DNA of 64,000 nucleotides from Clostridiales bacterium (lineage in GTDB: Bacteria; Bacillota; Clostridia; Christensenellales; Borkfalkiaceae). The notes under the pieces were generated by a model. That model was not told the origin of the DNA and made no database searches. It saw only the letters and a program-made list of their open reading frames with translations. Both the position numbers and the translations under genes were made by a program. Where the stretch lies: positions 1 through 64,000 of the forward strand of contig JAMPAF010000004.1 in the NCBI GenBank assembly GCA_023667345.1, in the 5' to 3' direction. This document shows positions 24,824-35,420 of the stretch, in pieces (position 1 is the stretch's first letter; every line of letters starts with the position of its first letter).

Positions 24824-25909
24824 TTATTTATTAAACATAATTTTTTCGCTCTTGAACATGAGCGTCAGCACGAACACCAAAACCGCCGCGAAAGCTAAGT
24901 TTATACATATAGTTATGGCAATCCCCGCCGCGCTCATTGCGCCCGAAAGCACGCTCGATATTACCAGCGCGCTGTTGAATACGGGGATAAAGTACAGCCC
25001 CAACGATGCGACCGTGCCCGCAAACATACTGAAAACGCCGCAAAGCATTACCAAAATCATAATCGGCACGACAAGTCCGCTCGCCTCTTTCACGCTCTTT
25101 GCGTAGGCGGAAACGATGGATATTACCGCAACCAATATCAAAACGGTTGACAGTATTACCCCGAGTATCGCCGCGTAGTCGCCGAAGCCGTACATCGAAA
25201 AGCTCATACCGCCGCCGTCCGCGCCCGCAAGCTTGGGCATAGACAACAGCATGCCGAGAGCGCTGGAAAGTCCGCTTAAAAGCGCGATTACGCTGAGCGC
25301 GGCTATCTTGCCGACCGCGATTACACTGCGCTTTACGGGCGTAACCAAAAGCGTTGCAATCGTGCCCCTCTCCTTTTCGCCCGCAATCGACTCGGGTGCG
25401 ACAGCCATACAGCCGCTGAATAAGAGCATTAAAAGCACCATAGGCACCACGTTTGAAAGCACCGTGCGCGCCGTGCTCTGCGCGTCGGCTAAATCTATTA
25501 TCTCGTAGTTGGCAACGAGCGCGACGGCTAACGCGTACGCCGTCTGCGATTTTGATTGGGCGGAATTGAAATAAATGCCTATCTTGCCCGCCGCGCCCTC
25601 TTCGGGGAAGCTGACAATCAAATCCAGCTTACCCTCTTTGAGAGCTTCGTTCGCCTCCTCCGCCGCGGAATATTCCTTTATATCGAACATTGCGGAAAAA
25701 GTTTGCTCTTGACTTTCGGGCATATTGACAACGTACGCCGTGCAGAGCGTGTCGGCTTCCTTTTCCGCCTCGCTCTCCATTATCGTGCCCATTATATTGT
25801 ATACTGCGAAAATGAGCAGCCCCGGCAGAATGAGCGCGGTTATCCAAAGGCGGGTATCCTTGAAAAAGCGGGCGAATTCTTTCTTTATTATTGTTAGCAC
25901 GGCTTTCAT
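24824..25909 (-). CDS. ABC-2 type transporter permease (NatB-like)
   Basis: A 361-residue permease with an N-terminal cytosolic helix (LTIIKKEFARFFKDTRLWITAL), a TM segment, and an extracytoplasmic domain of about 120 residues. Six TM helices follow, with the cytosolic signature APESIAGEKERGTIATLLVTP typical of NatB/ABC-2 exporters. Its start overlaps the ATPase stop by 4 nt (ATGA). The pair probably exports an ion, drug or peptide; the substrate is not evident. Confidence 0.88.
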   Translation of the reverse strand: MKAVLTIIKKEFARFFKDTRLWITALILPGLLIFAVYNIMGTIMESEAEKEADTLCTAYVVNMPESQEQTFSAMFDIKEYSAAEEANEALKEGKLDLIVSFPEEGAAGKIGIYFNSAQSKSQTAYALAVALVANYEIIDLADAQSTARTVLSNVVPMVLLMLLFSGCMAVAPESIAGEKERGTIATLLVTPVKRSVIAVGKIAALSVIALLSGLSSALGMLLSMPKLAGADGGGMSFSMYGFGDYAAILGVILSTVLILVAVISIVSAYAKSVKEASGLVVPIMILVMLCGVFSMFAGTVASLGLYFIPVFNSALVISSVLSGAMSAAGIAITICINLAFAAVLVFVLTLMFKSEKIMFNK

Positions 25910-26679
25910 TGTTCGTTCCCCTTTACGCTTTTATAGAGGTCGAAAAACCTGTCTTCGAGGTTCTTTTCCGCAGTCAGATTTTCAAGCGTGTCCAAAGCGA
26001 CGAGTTTGCCGTCGATTATAACGCCGACCCTGTCGCACAGCTTTTCGATTAAACTGAAAATGTGCGTGGAAAGTATGATTGTCTTGCCCGCGCCGCGCAG
26101 TTCGGAAAGATAGTCGGTGACCGTTTTGGCGGTTAAGACGTCGAGCCCGTTTGTCGGCTCGTCGAAGATTATAAAATCGGGGTCGTTTACGAGCGAAATT
26201 ACAAGCGAAAGCTTTTGCTTCATGCCCGTTGAGAGGTTGGCGACCTTGACCTCGGCAAACTTGTCTATGCCGAATTTTTTAAACATTTCGCCCTTTCTTG
26301 CCGCCGCCTTGTCCTCGGGTATGCCGTACAGCTTCGAAAAATAGCCGTACAGATAGTTGGGCGTGAAAAAGTCCTCTAATTTCAGCTCGCTGGTTAAAAA
26401 GCCTATTTTGGAACGCACGCCGTACGGGTCGGAAACTATGCTCGCGCCGTCTATGACCGCGTCGCCGCTATCGGGCTTTATAAGGGTTGCGAGCATACGC
26501 AAAGTCGTCGTTTTGCCCGCGCCGTTGGGACCCAACAGCCCGAAAATTTCGCCCTTGTATGCGGTGAAAGACAGATTGTCCACCGCCACCTTTACCGTCG
26601 CGCCGCCCTCTAACTTGCGCTGTTTGCGCGAAAGTTTAAAGGTTTTGCTAAGGTTTTTGACGACAAGAATTTCTTCCAT
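25906..26679 (-). CDS. ABC transporter ATP-binding protein (NatA-like)
   Basis: A 257-residue ATPase. Walker A is GPNGAGKTT, the signature is LSTGMKQKLSL (G to T variation at the second position of LSGG) and Walker B is FIIFDEPTNGLD. The switch His is in LSTHIFSLIEKLCDRV. It is the first gene of a two-gene exporter operon with the downstream permease. Confidence 0.92.
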   Translation of the reverse strand: MEEILVVKNLSKTFKLSRKQRKLEGGATVKVAVDNLSFTAYKGEIFGLLGPNGAGKTTTLRMLATLIKPDSGDAVIDGASIVSDPYGVRSKIGFLTSELKLEDFFTPNYLYGYFSKLYGIPEDKAAARKGEMFKKFGIDKFAEVKVANLSTGMKQKLSLVISLVNDPDFIIFDEPTNGLDVLTAKTVTDYLSELRGAGKTIILSTHIFSLIEKLCDRVGVIIDGKLVALDTLENLTAEKNLEDRFFDLYKSVKGNEQ

Positions 26680-26831
26680 AAAATGCCGTTTCTCCTTTAA
26701 TCGGTCAGATTATACCATTTTTTAACAGCTCTTTCAACGGCGAAAGGCTGTATTTTTTACAGTAAAATTGCAGGTTTTACAGAAAATAAGCGGCGGGTGA
26801 GTATAGTTTACAAAAAGCGTGTTCACCTACC

Positions 26832-27020
26832 CGTCATTATGAGGTTTTTGCGGCATTGCGGACTTGTTTGAAATGTTATAGATTTTAGCCGCAAAAACCG
26901 TGCCCGCCCGCGTAGCGGTCGCACGAAGTACGAATGAGGGGTTAGTCGGTTTTAATGTGCCAACCCCTCATCCGTCACCGCGTTTAGCGCGGCGACACCT
27001 TCCCCCTAAGGGGAAGGTTA
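26832..27020. repeat. Partial family B joined to family C
   Basis: The left end of family B (cgtcattatgaggttttt through ccgcaaaaaccg) is fused to 'gcggtcgcacgaagtac' and then a family C palindrome ending 'cctaaggggaagg'. No gene is seen in 26680-27089; an AT-rich promoter-like region lies at 26690-26800. Confidence 0.65.
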
Positions 27021-27042
27021 AGCTAATGTCAAATATGATAAT

Positions 27043-27064
27043 GCCCCGCGCTTACGCGCGGGGC
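27043..27064 (-). terminator. Hairpin after uppP
   Basis: The arms gccccgcgc and gcgcggggc close a TTAC loop 26 nt after the uppP stop. The T-rich tail is weak. Confidence 0.5.
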
Positions 27065-27089
27065 GAAATATATATTACGGTGAATATTA

Positions 27090-27917
27090 TTAGAATTTGC
27101 CGAGGCACTGCAACACCGTGCATGCGATTGCAAGCAGTACAAGATACAGCGAAAACCACTTGTAGTTTGCCTTTTTGATTGCCGCAAGCATAATTTTTAT
27201 CGCAAACAAGCCCGCCGCCGCTGAAATTATAAAACCTATCGCTATGCACCAGCCGAACTGCGGTCCCGCCACCCCGAACGAATAGGCAAAGCCCTTTTCC
27301 CCTTCGCCGACGAGCCCCTTTACAAGCTCCACTGAAAAACTGCCCAAAATGACGGGTATGGACATTAAAAAGGAAAATTTCGAGACCTCTTCCGCCGTGC
27401 CGCCCGCGAACGTGCCCGCCGCGATTGTGGAGCCGCTGCGCGAAACCCCCGGCAATATTGCCACGGCTTGCGCAAAGCCCATGGGAACAGTCGTGCGAAA
27501 GCAAAGCGGCAACACGCGCTTTCTGCGCTTTGCAAACACTTCGGTCGCAAACAGCACCGCCGCGGTGAGCGCGAAGAACGCCGCAAGATAAGCCCCCGCA
27601 AACTTTCCGCCCATCATATGCTCCTCGATAATATCGTCAAGAAGAAGCCCCGCAACGCCCGCGGGTATCGTTGCGACAACCAGATACAAGAGCGTTTTGA
27701 ACGGCTTTTTAAACAAATCGAGAATATCCCGCCAAAAAATAATGCACACCGCCACGAGTGTGCCGAGGTGCAAAATTATGTTGAAAAATAATTCCGCCCC
27801 GCCGATATTTATGCCGAGCACCCGATGTAAAAAAGTGAGGTGCCCGCTCGACGAGACGGGTAAAAATTCAGTTAATCCTTGCGTAAGTCCGAGAACAAGC
27901 GCTTGCCACCATTGCAT
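27090..27917 (-). CDS. uppP: Undecaprenyl-diphosphatase
   Basis: A 275-residue polytopic membrane enzyme that dephosphorylates undecaprenyl pyrophosphate for reuse in cell-wall synthesis. It underlies bacitracin resistance when abundant. The two catalytic signatures are present: GLTQGLTEFLPVSSSGHL at the N-terminus and PGVSRSGSTIAAG in the middle. It follows the foldase-like lipoprotein gene with its start adjacent to that gene's stop, so co-transcription is likely. Confidence 0.95.
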   Translation of the reverse strand: MQWWQALVLGLTQGLTEFLPVSSSGHLTFLHRVLGINIGGAELFFNIILHLGTLVAVCIIFWRDILDLFKKPFKTLLYLVVATIPAGVAGLLLDDIIEEHMMGGKFAGAYLAAFFALTAAVLFATEVFAKRRKRVLPLCFRTTVPMGFAQAVAILPGVSRSGSTIAAGTFAGGTAEEVSKFSFLMSIPVILGSFSVELVKGLVGEGEKGFAYSFGVAGPQFGWCIAIGFIISAAAGLFAIKIMLAAIKKANYKWFSLYLVLLAIACTVLQCLGKF

Positions 27918-30044
27918 TTAGCCGAGCTCCGATAAATCCTTATAAGCACCCTTATAGACGGTAACCGCCTTATCGTTATTATAATTCTTCGCGACCTCGT
28001 TACTCTTTAAGGTAACCTCTTTGGATAGGTGCGAATCCTTTATCCAGTTGTAGAAACGGTTTTGAAACGTGCCTTCCTTTTCTATCTGCGCGTCCGTGAA
28101 CTCAACGTCCTTATAGACCTCGCCGCCTTCCGTTGCGAACGTTTCGGTAACGTAGATTAAGTGCCAGCCGTAGTCGCCCGCGCACACCGCGAAGGTGCCC
28201 GCACCGCCCTTTACAGCCGTCTGCGCCGCATACTCGAACTCCTTGATATAGCTCGTGTCGTACGCCGAAACGGTGTAGCCTATATACTGCGACAGAACGC
28301 CCGTGTCGGTCGTGTACGCGTACTGCAACTCGTTGACCGCGCACATTGCCTTGTAGCGGTCGGAGTCGGTTGCAAGCATATTTTCTCTGCTGCCGTCGGC
28401 GAAAGTTACTTTGCCCGTCGCGTAGACAAGCTTGGAATAGTCAATCTCCTTGTCCTCGCCCGCCGCGGTAAAGTCGGTTTTCTCATAGTAGCCCGAGGTT
28501 TTAGTAGTCGAAACCTTGCCGCCTGCGGGGTCGCCCGTGAGCACATAGTTAATATATGCTTCGAATTCCGAAAGCATATCATCAATCGACAATTTGTTTG
28601 GAATTAACGTGTAACTGCCGTTCGTGTTTTTCTTTACCTTGCCGTTGTAGGAGTATCTGCCGTCGTACTTTTCGAGCGCTTCATACTGCTTGTGCTCGGT
28701 GTCGGTCACGTTGTTTTCGAAGAACAGATAATTTCTTCCGTTATCCTTGCCGAAGTAATCAAGCTCGGTTTCGGACGCGTCGAAGGAATAGTCGGTCGTG
28801 CCGTTGAACCAGGCTTCACGCTGGTCGGTTGTAACGATATTCTTTAAGAGCTTGTTTCTCTCTTCGAAATACTTGCTCTCGGTATAGATTTCACTGTCGC
28901 GATAGCTCTGCAACACCGCAAGCTGTGCTTCCTGCGCCGTGGAGAAGGGCAGTAAAATGTTGTAGACGTACCCGAACGTGCCGTAGCCGCCGTTCTTATT
29001 TTCGGTATCGTTTTGCGTTGAGGGGCTGTACAGCACGAACTTTTCGTCCGCGAGCGTGCCCATACCCGTCTCGAAAGAGGAAGCCGTATCGTAGTTAGCC
29101 GTATCCACGCTCAGAAGGCTTTCGTACTGCTTTTGCACGTATTCGGCGGTGATTTTTTCTTCTTGGTCCTCGACTATCTTATCCTGAAACGCGGTGATTA
29201 TTTCCGACTGCAACTGCGAAACGTACGATTCCTGCACGTAGGAAAGCTCCCAGATGTCTGTGGTTTCGGTGTCCGCTTCGGTGAGAAGATAATTGGAATT
29301 AAGGCTGGTTAAGAAAGACGCGTACGCCTTCTGCCTCGAAACCATAGTCGTGCCGTATAAAGGCTCGTAATCGCCGTTATCTACGGACTCCTGAATATCT
29401 TCCATTTTATATCCGTCGTAGCCCGTGTAAACCTTGTAGTTTGCGGGGACGTACTCCTCGACTGTGGCGTCAATGCCCGAAGGTGTCGAGCGCGTTCCCG
29501 AGCCCGTGTACTCGTCCTCTTCCTCGTCCGTTAAGATATTGCGCTCCGCGCTGTCGAGCACGGAATTGAGCGTTACGCTCAACGTGTATTTCGCTCTTGC
29601 AACCGCGCTTTCGTCGTAGTTGTCGAGAATATATTCGCACTTTTCCGCTTCGGTCGCTTTTGCGTTATATGCGGAAAGCGCGCTACCGCCCATATTGTAC
29701 AGAAGATAAACGGTTGCGTACTGGGTCGTTACCGCGTTGGAGACAAGACCGTCCTTTATCATTTCGAAAATATCGGCGTACGAATAGCCCATCTGCGTAT
29801 ACGAGCTGTACGAATTATAGAACGCGGTGAGCATATCGCGCTTTAAAAACTTCTTTTCCGTAACCGTCTGCTTGTACTCCTCGCCGAATTCTTCGGCAAA
29901 CGCGTCGGTTTTGGATATATTTACTGTGGCAACCGTCTGCTTGACGTCCGCCTCGTTCATTACCGCCGTACAGCCCGTAAACGCCGCGCCCATAACGAGC
30001 GACGCCGCAACGGCAAGGCAAATAAGTTTTTTTCTGCTTTTCAT
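27918..30044 (-). CDS. Large lipoprotein, PrsA/SurA-like foldase candidate
   Basis: A 708-residue exported lipoprotein. Its signal peptide ends in lipobox FTGC (Cys25). The helical N-terminal half (KFLKRDMLTAFYNSYSSYTQ, YADIFEMIKDGLV) resembles SurA_N/PrsA chaperone domains. The C-terminal part (FAVCAGDYGWHLIYVTETF) resembles the end of a parvulin PPIC domain, whose G-WH-I-V pattern is visible. The catalytic rotamase core is not obvious, so it may be a chaperone only. Many Thr/Asp/Tyr residues fit an exported protein. It precedes uppP directly. Confidence 0.65.
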   Translation of the reverse strand: MKSRKKLICLAVAASLVMGAAFTGCTAVMNEADVKQTVATVNISKTDAFAEEFGEEYKQTVTEKKFLKRDMLTAFYNSYSSYTQMGYSYADIFEMIKDGLVSNAVTTQYATVYLLYNMGGSALSAYNAKATEAEKCEYILDNYDESAVARAKYTLSVTLNSVLDSAERNILTDEEEDEYTGSGTRSTPSGIDATVEEYVPANYKVYTGYDGYKMEDIQESVDNGDYEPLYGTTMVSRQKAYASFLTSLNSNYLLTEADTETTDIWELSYVQESYVSQLQSEIITAFQDKIVEDQEEKITAEYVQKQYESLLSVDTANYDTASSFETGMGTLADEKFVLYSPSTQNDTENKNGGYGTFGYVYNILLPFSTAQEAQLAVLQSYRDSEIYTESKYFEERNKLLKNIVTTDQREAWFNGTTDYSFDASETELDYFGKDNGRNYLFFENNVTDTEHKQYEALEKYDGRYSYNGKVKKNTNGSYTLIPNKLSIDDMLSEFEAYINYVLTGDPAGGKVSTTKTSGYYEKTDFTAAGEDKEIDYSKLVYATGKVTFADGSRENMLATDSDRYKAMCAVNELQYAYTTDTGVLSQYIGYTVSAYDTSYIKEFEYAAQTAVKGGAGTFAVCAGDYGWHLIYVTETFATEGGEVYKDVEFTDAQIEKEGTFQNRFYNWIKDSHLSKEVTLKSNEVAKNYNNDKAVTVYKGAYKDLSELG

Positions 30045-30154
30045 TCAATTATCTCCGCGATAAAAGTAACTTAACGCGCGCCCCGCGCGTATCCCGCGCA
30101 TAATGCGCGTTGTATCTAATTATATAGCATTTCTTTGCCGTTGACAAATAATTT

Positions 30155-33100
30155 TTACGCATTTTGCGCGAAACTTGCGGCAAATTTTAAAAATTTGGTC
30201 ATACCGAGCATTGTTTTCGTCTGCGAACCCTGCGGCGCGAACACAATCTGCACGCCCTTCGACACCGAAAGCTTAATCTCGCGCCCGTATTTTTCCGTCG
30301 CGGCGGCAAGGCGCGCGTCCTTCAACGCGTTTATCGACGGCAATTCGAGCGAGCCGCCCTGCCCGTCTACGGTCACCTTTTTTACATTGAAGCGCGCCGC
30401 ATACGATTTGAGCACCGCGATTATAAGCAGATTTAACACCTCGTCGGGCATTGCGCCGTAGTTTTCCTCCACCGAGCGGCACACCCGCTTGTAGTCGTCC
30501 ACAGAGCGTATCTCGGCTATCTGCTTGTAGCAGTCCATTCTGCCCGCGCTGCTCTCTATGTACGCCTCGGGTATGTATGCGGTGGCGTGGATATCGAGCT
30601 CGCACGAGATTTGCTCGCCCGTGAGCTCCTCTTTTAAGAGCTTTGAATACAGCTCGTAGCCGACCTTGTCCATATGCCCGTGCTGTTCCGCGCCCAAAAC
30701 GTTGCCCGCGCCCCTTATTTCCAAATCGCGCATGGCTATCTTAAAGCCCGAGCCGAGCTCAGTGAACTGCATTATTGCCTTCAACCTTTCCGCCGCGTCC
30801 GCCGTCATCACCTTTTCGGGCTTGAACGTAAAGTACGCCTGCGCAAGGCGCGCGCCCCTTCCGACCCTGCCGCGGAGCTGATAGAGCTGGGATATGCCGA
30901 GGCGGTCGGCGTCGATTACGATTATGGTGTTGGCGTTGGGTAAATCTATTCCGTTTTCGATAATAGTCGTCGTGACGAGCACGTTCTTCTCGCCGCGGTA
31001 GAAGGAAAACACGTTGTTTTCGAGGGTGTTTTTATCCATTCTGCCGTGGGCGTACGTGACGCAAGCCTCGGGGATAATCTGACATATTTTGCCCGTGAAC
31101 TGCGAAATGCTTTCCACGCGGTTATAGAGTATGAACACCTGCCCGCCGCGGGCTATCTCCCTTACGACGGCGTCGCGGATAAGCGTTTCGGTCTCCTCGA
31201 CAACGTACGTCTGCACGGGCAATCTGCGCGTGGGCGCGGTGTTTATCGTGCTGATATCGCGTATGCCCGCAAGCGACATATGAAGCGTTCTGGGTATGGG
31301 CGTCGCGGTCATCGTAAGGCAGTCGACGTCCGATTTTATGTGCTTTATCTTTTCCTTGTGCTCGACGCCGAACCGCTGTTCTTCGTCTAATACCAAAAGC
31401 CCCAAATCCTTGAACTTAACGTCGTCGGATAAAAGGCGGTGCGTGCCGATTAAAAGGTCGACCTCGCCGTTTGCCACCGCCTTTAAAGTCTGCTCCTGCT
31501 GTTTGGGCGTTTTGAAGCGGTTTAGCTTTTCGACGCGCACGCCGAACTCTTTGAACCTTTCGCACGCCGTCTGAAAATGCTGTTCGGAAAGTATGGTGCT
31601 CGGGCACATCAAAGCCGCCTGTTTGCCGCCTAAAACGCACAGATAAATTGCGCGGAGTGCCACCTCGGTTTTGCCGTAGCCGACGTCGCCGCACAGCAGT
31701 CTGTCCATAACCTTGTCCGAGCACATATCCCCCTTTATTTCCTCTATGCAGGTGAGCTGGTCGGGCGTTTCCTCGTGTATGAACGCGTTTTCGAACTCCT
31801 CCATCATTACGGCGTTTTCGGGGAAACGGTAGCCGCGCTTTTCGCCCCTTTCGGCGTATAAAAGCTTTAAGTCGAACGCGAGTTTTTTGATGGACGAGCG
31901 CACCCGCTCCTTCACCCTTTCGAACTCCGCGCCGCCTATTTTGGAGAGCGTGGGGTTGCCGTCACCGACGTATTTCGAGAGAATATCCATCTGCTCGACG
32001 GGCACATACAAAACGTCGCCGCCGCGGTATTCTATGGCGACGTACTCCTTTATGCCGTCGGTCGTCTCTATCTTTTTGGTGCCCGTAATCTTGCCGACGC
32101 CGTGTTTTTCGTGCACGGCAAAGTCGCCTATTTCGGGGGCGGCGAACATATCGCCCCGCCTTCTTCTTATGCGCTTTTGCGCGGGCTTTGTGTATATATC
32201 GCCGCTGCCTATCACCGCAAGGCGCGCTTCGTGCAGTATAAAGCCCTTATCTAAATTTTCGCTCGAAATTGCAACGTCTTTTAAGGCGGAAAGCTCGTAC
32301 GGAACGGGATTGACCCCTATATATGCCTCGTTTAACACCTCGCAGAGCTTCTGATAGCGCTGAACGCCGCCCGCATAGATAAGCACTCGGTACCCGCCCG
32401 AAAGCCACCTTTTTACGTCGTCGCAGAGCATGGGCACGTTGTTGAGATAGGAAGGCGACGGCACGGATTTTAGGTTGTAGGTCTTTAAGGGGCGGAAGAA
32501 TTTTATATCTGTCGTAAAGGTCTGCAACGCGACGTTTAAAAAGCGCGAGAACCCGCCGAAAAACTGCTCTTCCGTAAGTAGCTGTCTTTTGGAAAAGGGG
32601 CAGACCTCGCCCCCCGCGAATAGGTCGGAAAAGCGTTCTTCATGCTCCTTTAAAGCCGCCTTTAATCTGTCGTAGACAGGCTTACACTCGTCGAAAACCA
32701 CAGCCGTGTCGGGCGGCAGCAAGTCGAAAACCGTGCACGCGCAAGCAAGAAGAGGAAACAGAAAATCCTGCCCCGCAAAGGGCGCGCCCGCGGCGAGCTT
32801 GCCCGCGATTTCGCCGCATACCGTGTGCAGTCTTTTAAACGCCGCCTCGCATTTACACTCCCTTAAAGCGCGGTTGAGCTTTTCAATAAGCCCGTCCGCT
32901 TCCCCCTCACCGACAAAGCAGTCGACGGCGGGCGCGAGGGTAATTTCGCCGATATCCGGAAAGCGCTCGCCGCTCACGAAATCGTAGGGGCGTATGCGCT
33001 CTGCGGTGTCGCCGAAAAAGTCTATCCGCACGGGGTTTTCCGCGGTGACGGGGTAGATATCGAGAATGTCGCCGCGCACGGCGAACGCGCCCTTGCTTTC

Positions 33101-33571
33101 CACCGCGTATTCGCGCACGTAGCCGAGCTTAACGAGCATTTTGGGCAACTGCGCGTAGTCGTACTCCCCGCCCGCTTTCAAGGTTATTACGGGCAGTTTT
33201 TTCGGCACGAGTTGCAGAGCCGCCTCCACCTCGCACACGATAACCTCCGCGCCCGCCAAGAGGTTGTAAATGCCCTCTATGCGTTTGAAAAGCGCGTCCT
33301 TCGAGACGGCGGTCTTGTATAAAAGAACGTCGTCCTTGGCGGCAAGGAAGGCGCACTTTTTGCCTGAAAGAGTTTTGATAGCCGCGTACGCCTTGCCCGC
33401 CGAAACCGCGTCCGCCGCGATATACAAAACGGGGCGGTCAATGACGCTTGCCGTAAGATATTTATGGCTGTCCGAAACGCCGAAAACCGCCGTCGGAGCA
33501 CCGAGGCGGAGGTCGTTTGCAAGGGCGGGATAATCGCCCCCTAAGTTGTGACAGTTAAAAAAATTTTTCAC
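30155..33571 (-). CDS. mfd: Transcription-repair coupling factor
   Basis: A 1138-residue Mfd, which displaces stalled RNA polymerase and recruits UvrA. The order is normal: UvrB-like N-terminal module, the RNAP-interaction domain (DFAVHEKHGVGKITG, RGGDVLYVPVEQMD), a helicase core with Walker A GDVGYGKTEVALRA and DEEQRFGV, the motif GRVGRGARLAQAYF, and the TRCF C-terminal domain. It is adjacent to pth, as in many Firmicutes. With uvrA and uvrB it completes most of the excision repair set. Confidence 0.97.
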   Translation of the reverse strand: MKNFFNCHNLGGDYPALANDLRLGAPTAVFGVSDSHKYLTASVIDRPVLYIAADAVSAGKAYAAIKTLSGKKCAFLAAKDDVLLYKTAVSKDALFKRIEGIYNLLAGAEVIVCEVEAALQLVPKKLPVITLKAGGEYDYAQLPKMLVKLGYVREYAVESKGAFAVRGDILDIYPVTAENPVRIDFFGDTAERIRPYDFVSGERFPDIGEITLAPAVDCFVGEGEADGLIEKLNRALRECKCEAAFKRLHTVCGEIAGKLAAGAPFAGQDFLFPLLACACTVFDLLPPDTAVVFDECKPVYDRLKAALKEHEERFSDLFAGGEVCPFSKRQLLTEEQFFGGFSRFLNVALQTFTTDIKFFRPLKTYNLKSVPSPSYLNNVPMLCDDVKRWLSGGYRVLIYAGGVQRYQKLCEVLNEAYIGVNPVPYELSALKDVAISSENLDKGFILHEARLAVIGSGDIYTKPAQKRIRRRRGDMFAAPEIGDFAVHEKHGVGKITGTKKIETTDGIKEYVAIEYRGGDVLYVPVEQMDILSKYVGDGNPTLSKIGGAEFERVKERVRSSIKKLAFDLKLLYAERGEKRGYRFPENAVMMEEFENAFIHEETPDQLTCIEEIKGDMCSDKVMDRLLCGDVGYGKTEVALRAIYLCVLGGKQAALMCPSTILSEQHFQTACERFKEFGVRVEKLNRFKTPKQQEQTLKAVANGEVDLLIGTHRLLSDDVKFKDLGLLVLDEEQRFGVEHKEKIKHIKSDVDCLTMTATPIPRTLHMSLAGIRDISTINTAPTRRLPVQTYVVEETETLIRDAVVREIARGGQVFILYNRVESISQFTGKICQIIPEACVTYAHGRMDKNTLENNVFSFYRGEKNVLVTTTIIENGIDLPNANTIIVIDADRLGISQLYQLRGRVGRGARLAQAYFTFKPEKVMTADAAERLKAIMQFTELGSGFKIAMRDLEIRGAGNVLGAEQHGHMDKVGYELYSKLLKEELTGEQISCELDIHATAYIPEAYIESSAGRMDCYKQIAEIRSVDDYKRVCRSVEENYGAMPDEVLNLLIIAVLKSYAARFNVKKVTVDGQGGSLELPSINALKDARLAAATEKYGREIKLSVSKGVQIVFAPQGSQTKTMLGMTKFLKFAASFAQNA

Positions 33572-33718
33572 CCGCAGTTACCTTTTAACCACCGATAATT
33601 TAACTTCGTAATTTTTGATTGCTTAATGCGCGGCAAAGCCGATAGATTCTTCCGCAAGCGTCAGAATGACAAATGGGTGCCGCATATGTCGCGGGGAATT
33701 ATGGTTTTGCCGTTTAAA

Positions 33719-34282
33719 TCAGCCGTTAAAATCGGTCATAACGCGCTCGCACGGGGTGCCCTTTGCAAGCTGTACCGCCGCTTCCGCCGCGCGGTTGCAG
33801 GCGGCTACGAACAGGTCGTAATCTTCCTCTTTCACGTTGGATAAAACGTAGTTAATTATGGGGATATTCACCTCATTATCGCGTATGCCTATGCGAATGC
33901 GCTTAAAGGCGGACGTGCCTATTTCCGCAATTACGGAACGCATGCCGTTGTGCGTGCCCGCGCTGCCGTCGGGGCGGATACGGATTTTGCCCTTAGGAAT
34001 ATCGTAGTCGTCGTATAAAATTACCAGCTCGTCGGGGGTTGCCCTGTACTTTGCCAAGAGCTGTTTGACCGCCCTGCCCGAGTTGTTCATATAGGTTAAA
34101 GGCTGCGCCAAAATTACCTTTTCGCCGCCAAAGTGTGCCTCGGCGGTGAGCGCCTCGCACTCCCTTTTTTTGAACTTTACGCCCAAAATATTCGCCGCGT
34201 CGCCGACAGCGAGGTAGCCCATATTATGAAAGGTTTTTAAATATTTTTGCTCGGGATTGCCGAGCCCTACGATTATAAACAT
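33719..34282 (-). CDS. pth: Peptidyl-tRNA hydrolase
   Basis: A 187-residue Pth that releases tRNA from drop-off peptidyl-tRNA. The N-terminus MFIIVGLGNPEQKY and the catalytic His in TFHNMGYLAV are intact. LTYMNNSG and DDYDIPKGKIRIR are conserved substrate-cleft motifs. GSAGTHNGMRS completes the family signature. It lies between prs and mfd on the same strand, matching the classical prs-pth-mfd gene order of Firmicutes. Confidence 0.97.
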   Translation of the reverse strand: MFIIVGLGNPEQKYLKTFHNMGYLAVGDAANILGVKFKKRECEALTAEAHFGGEKVILAQPLTYMNNSGRAVKQLLAKYRATPDELVILYDDYDIPKGKIRIRPDGSAGTHNGMRSVIAEIGTSAFKRIRIGIRDNEVNIPIINYVLSNVKEEDYDLFVAACNRAAEAAVQLAKGTPCERVMTDFNG

Positions 34283-34300
34283 AAGCGTACCTTTAAAACG

Positions 34301-34326
34301 AAAGCCACAGCTTAGCCTGTGGCTTT
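34301..34326 (-). terminator. Intrinsic terminator between prs and pth
   Basis: AAAGCCACAG and CTGTGGCTTT arms around CTTAGC are followed on the minus strand by CGTTTTAAA. It would end the prs transcript. Heptad repeats occupy 34346-34445. Confidence 0.7.
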
Positions 34327-34472
34327 GTTATTCGGAATTATATCCAAATTAAGAATGCAGAATGCAGAATGCAGAATTATGGTAAATTATTTAAAATAGT
34401 ATTCCTTAGCATCATTCTTAATTCTTAATTCTTAATTCTGAATTTGTTGCTGCACCGCTTATAAGCGGAGAA

Positions 34473-35420
34473 TTAGTCGTAAATCTTCGACATCGGTCTG
34501 TCCATATATACGTTCTCAATAGCGTTGGCAAATATGGTTGCCGTGGATATCATTTTGAATATGGGCAGCATCTTTTCCTGAGGAATATTGATGGTGTCGA
34601 GCATAGCGAGCTCGGTTATAGGCGAGTCTTTAAGCCTTTCGATTGCCGGTCCCGACAAAACGCCGTGCGAACAGCAAGCGTAAATTTCCTTTGCGCCAGC
34701 CTCTTTCAAAGCCTTCGCGCCCTGCACTATCGTGCCCGCCGTGTCAATCATATCGTCGACCATAAGGCAGTTCTTGCCCTTTACGTCGCCTATGATATTC
34801 ATAACTTCCATAACGTTCGCCTTGGGGCGGCGCTTGTCTATAATCGCCATCTTCGCGTCCATTCTCGCGGCGACCTTTCTCGCCCTCGCCACCGAGCCTA
34901 TATCGGGCGATACGACCACGAAGTCCTCGTCCACCTTCGGTTTAAAGTAGTTATACAGCGTGGGACCTCCGACGAGGTTGTCTAAGGGGATATCGAAAAA
35001 GCCCTGAATTTGCAGACAGTGCAAATCCATTGTTAAAATTCTGTCCGCGCCCGCGCTGGTCAAAAGGTTTGCAACCAGCTTTGCCGTGATGGGCTCGCGC
35101 GAACGCGCCTTTCTGTCCTGCCTTGCGTAGCCGAAATAGGGCATAACCGCGGTGATACGACCGGCACTTGCGCGCTTAGCCGCGTCAATCATTATGAGCA
35201 GTTCCATTAAGTTGTTGTTTACGGGGTAGCTTGTCGACTGAACGAGGAACACGTCCTTGCCGCGCACCGTTTCATCGAAGCGGACGTAAATCTCGCCGTC
35301 GGAGAAATGGGTGACTTCCATTTCGCCGAGAGAGGTGTTTAAGTGCTCCGCAATTTTTTCCGCCAAAGGGCGGTTGGAATTGCCCGAAAAAATCTTGATT
35401 TCGTTGCCGTGGTTAATCAT
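34473..35420 (-). CDS. prs: Ribose-phosphate pyrophosphokinase
   Basis: A 315-residue PRPP synthetase, making the precursor of nucleotides, His and Trp. The ATP-binding loop has [12 protein letters not shown] and the flexible loop [13 protein letters not shown]. The ribose-5-phosphate/PRPP motif is [28 protein letters not shown] is the metal-binding stretch. All are class I features and the length is standard. Confidence 0.97.
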   Translation of the reverse strand: MINHGNEIKIFSGNSNRPLAEKIAEHLNTSLGEMEVTHFSDGEIYVRFDETVRGKDVFLVQSTSYPVNNNLMELLIMIDAAKRASAGRITAVMPYFGYARQDRKARSREPITAKLVANLLTSAGADRILTMDLHCLQIQGFFDIPLDNLVGGPTLYNYFKPKVDEDFVVVSPDIGSVARARKVAARMDAKMAIIDKRRPKANVMEVMNIIGDVKGKNCLMVDDMIDTAGTIVQGAKALKEAGAKEIYACCSHGVLSGPAIERLKDSPITELAMLDTINIPQEKMLPIFKMISTATIFANAIENVYMDRPMSKIYD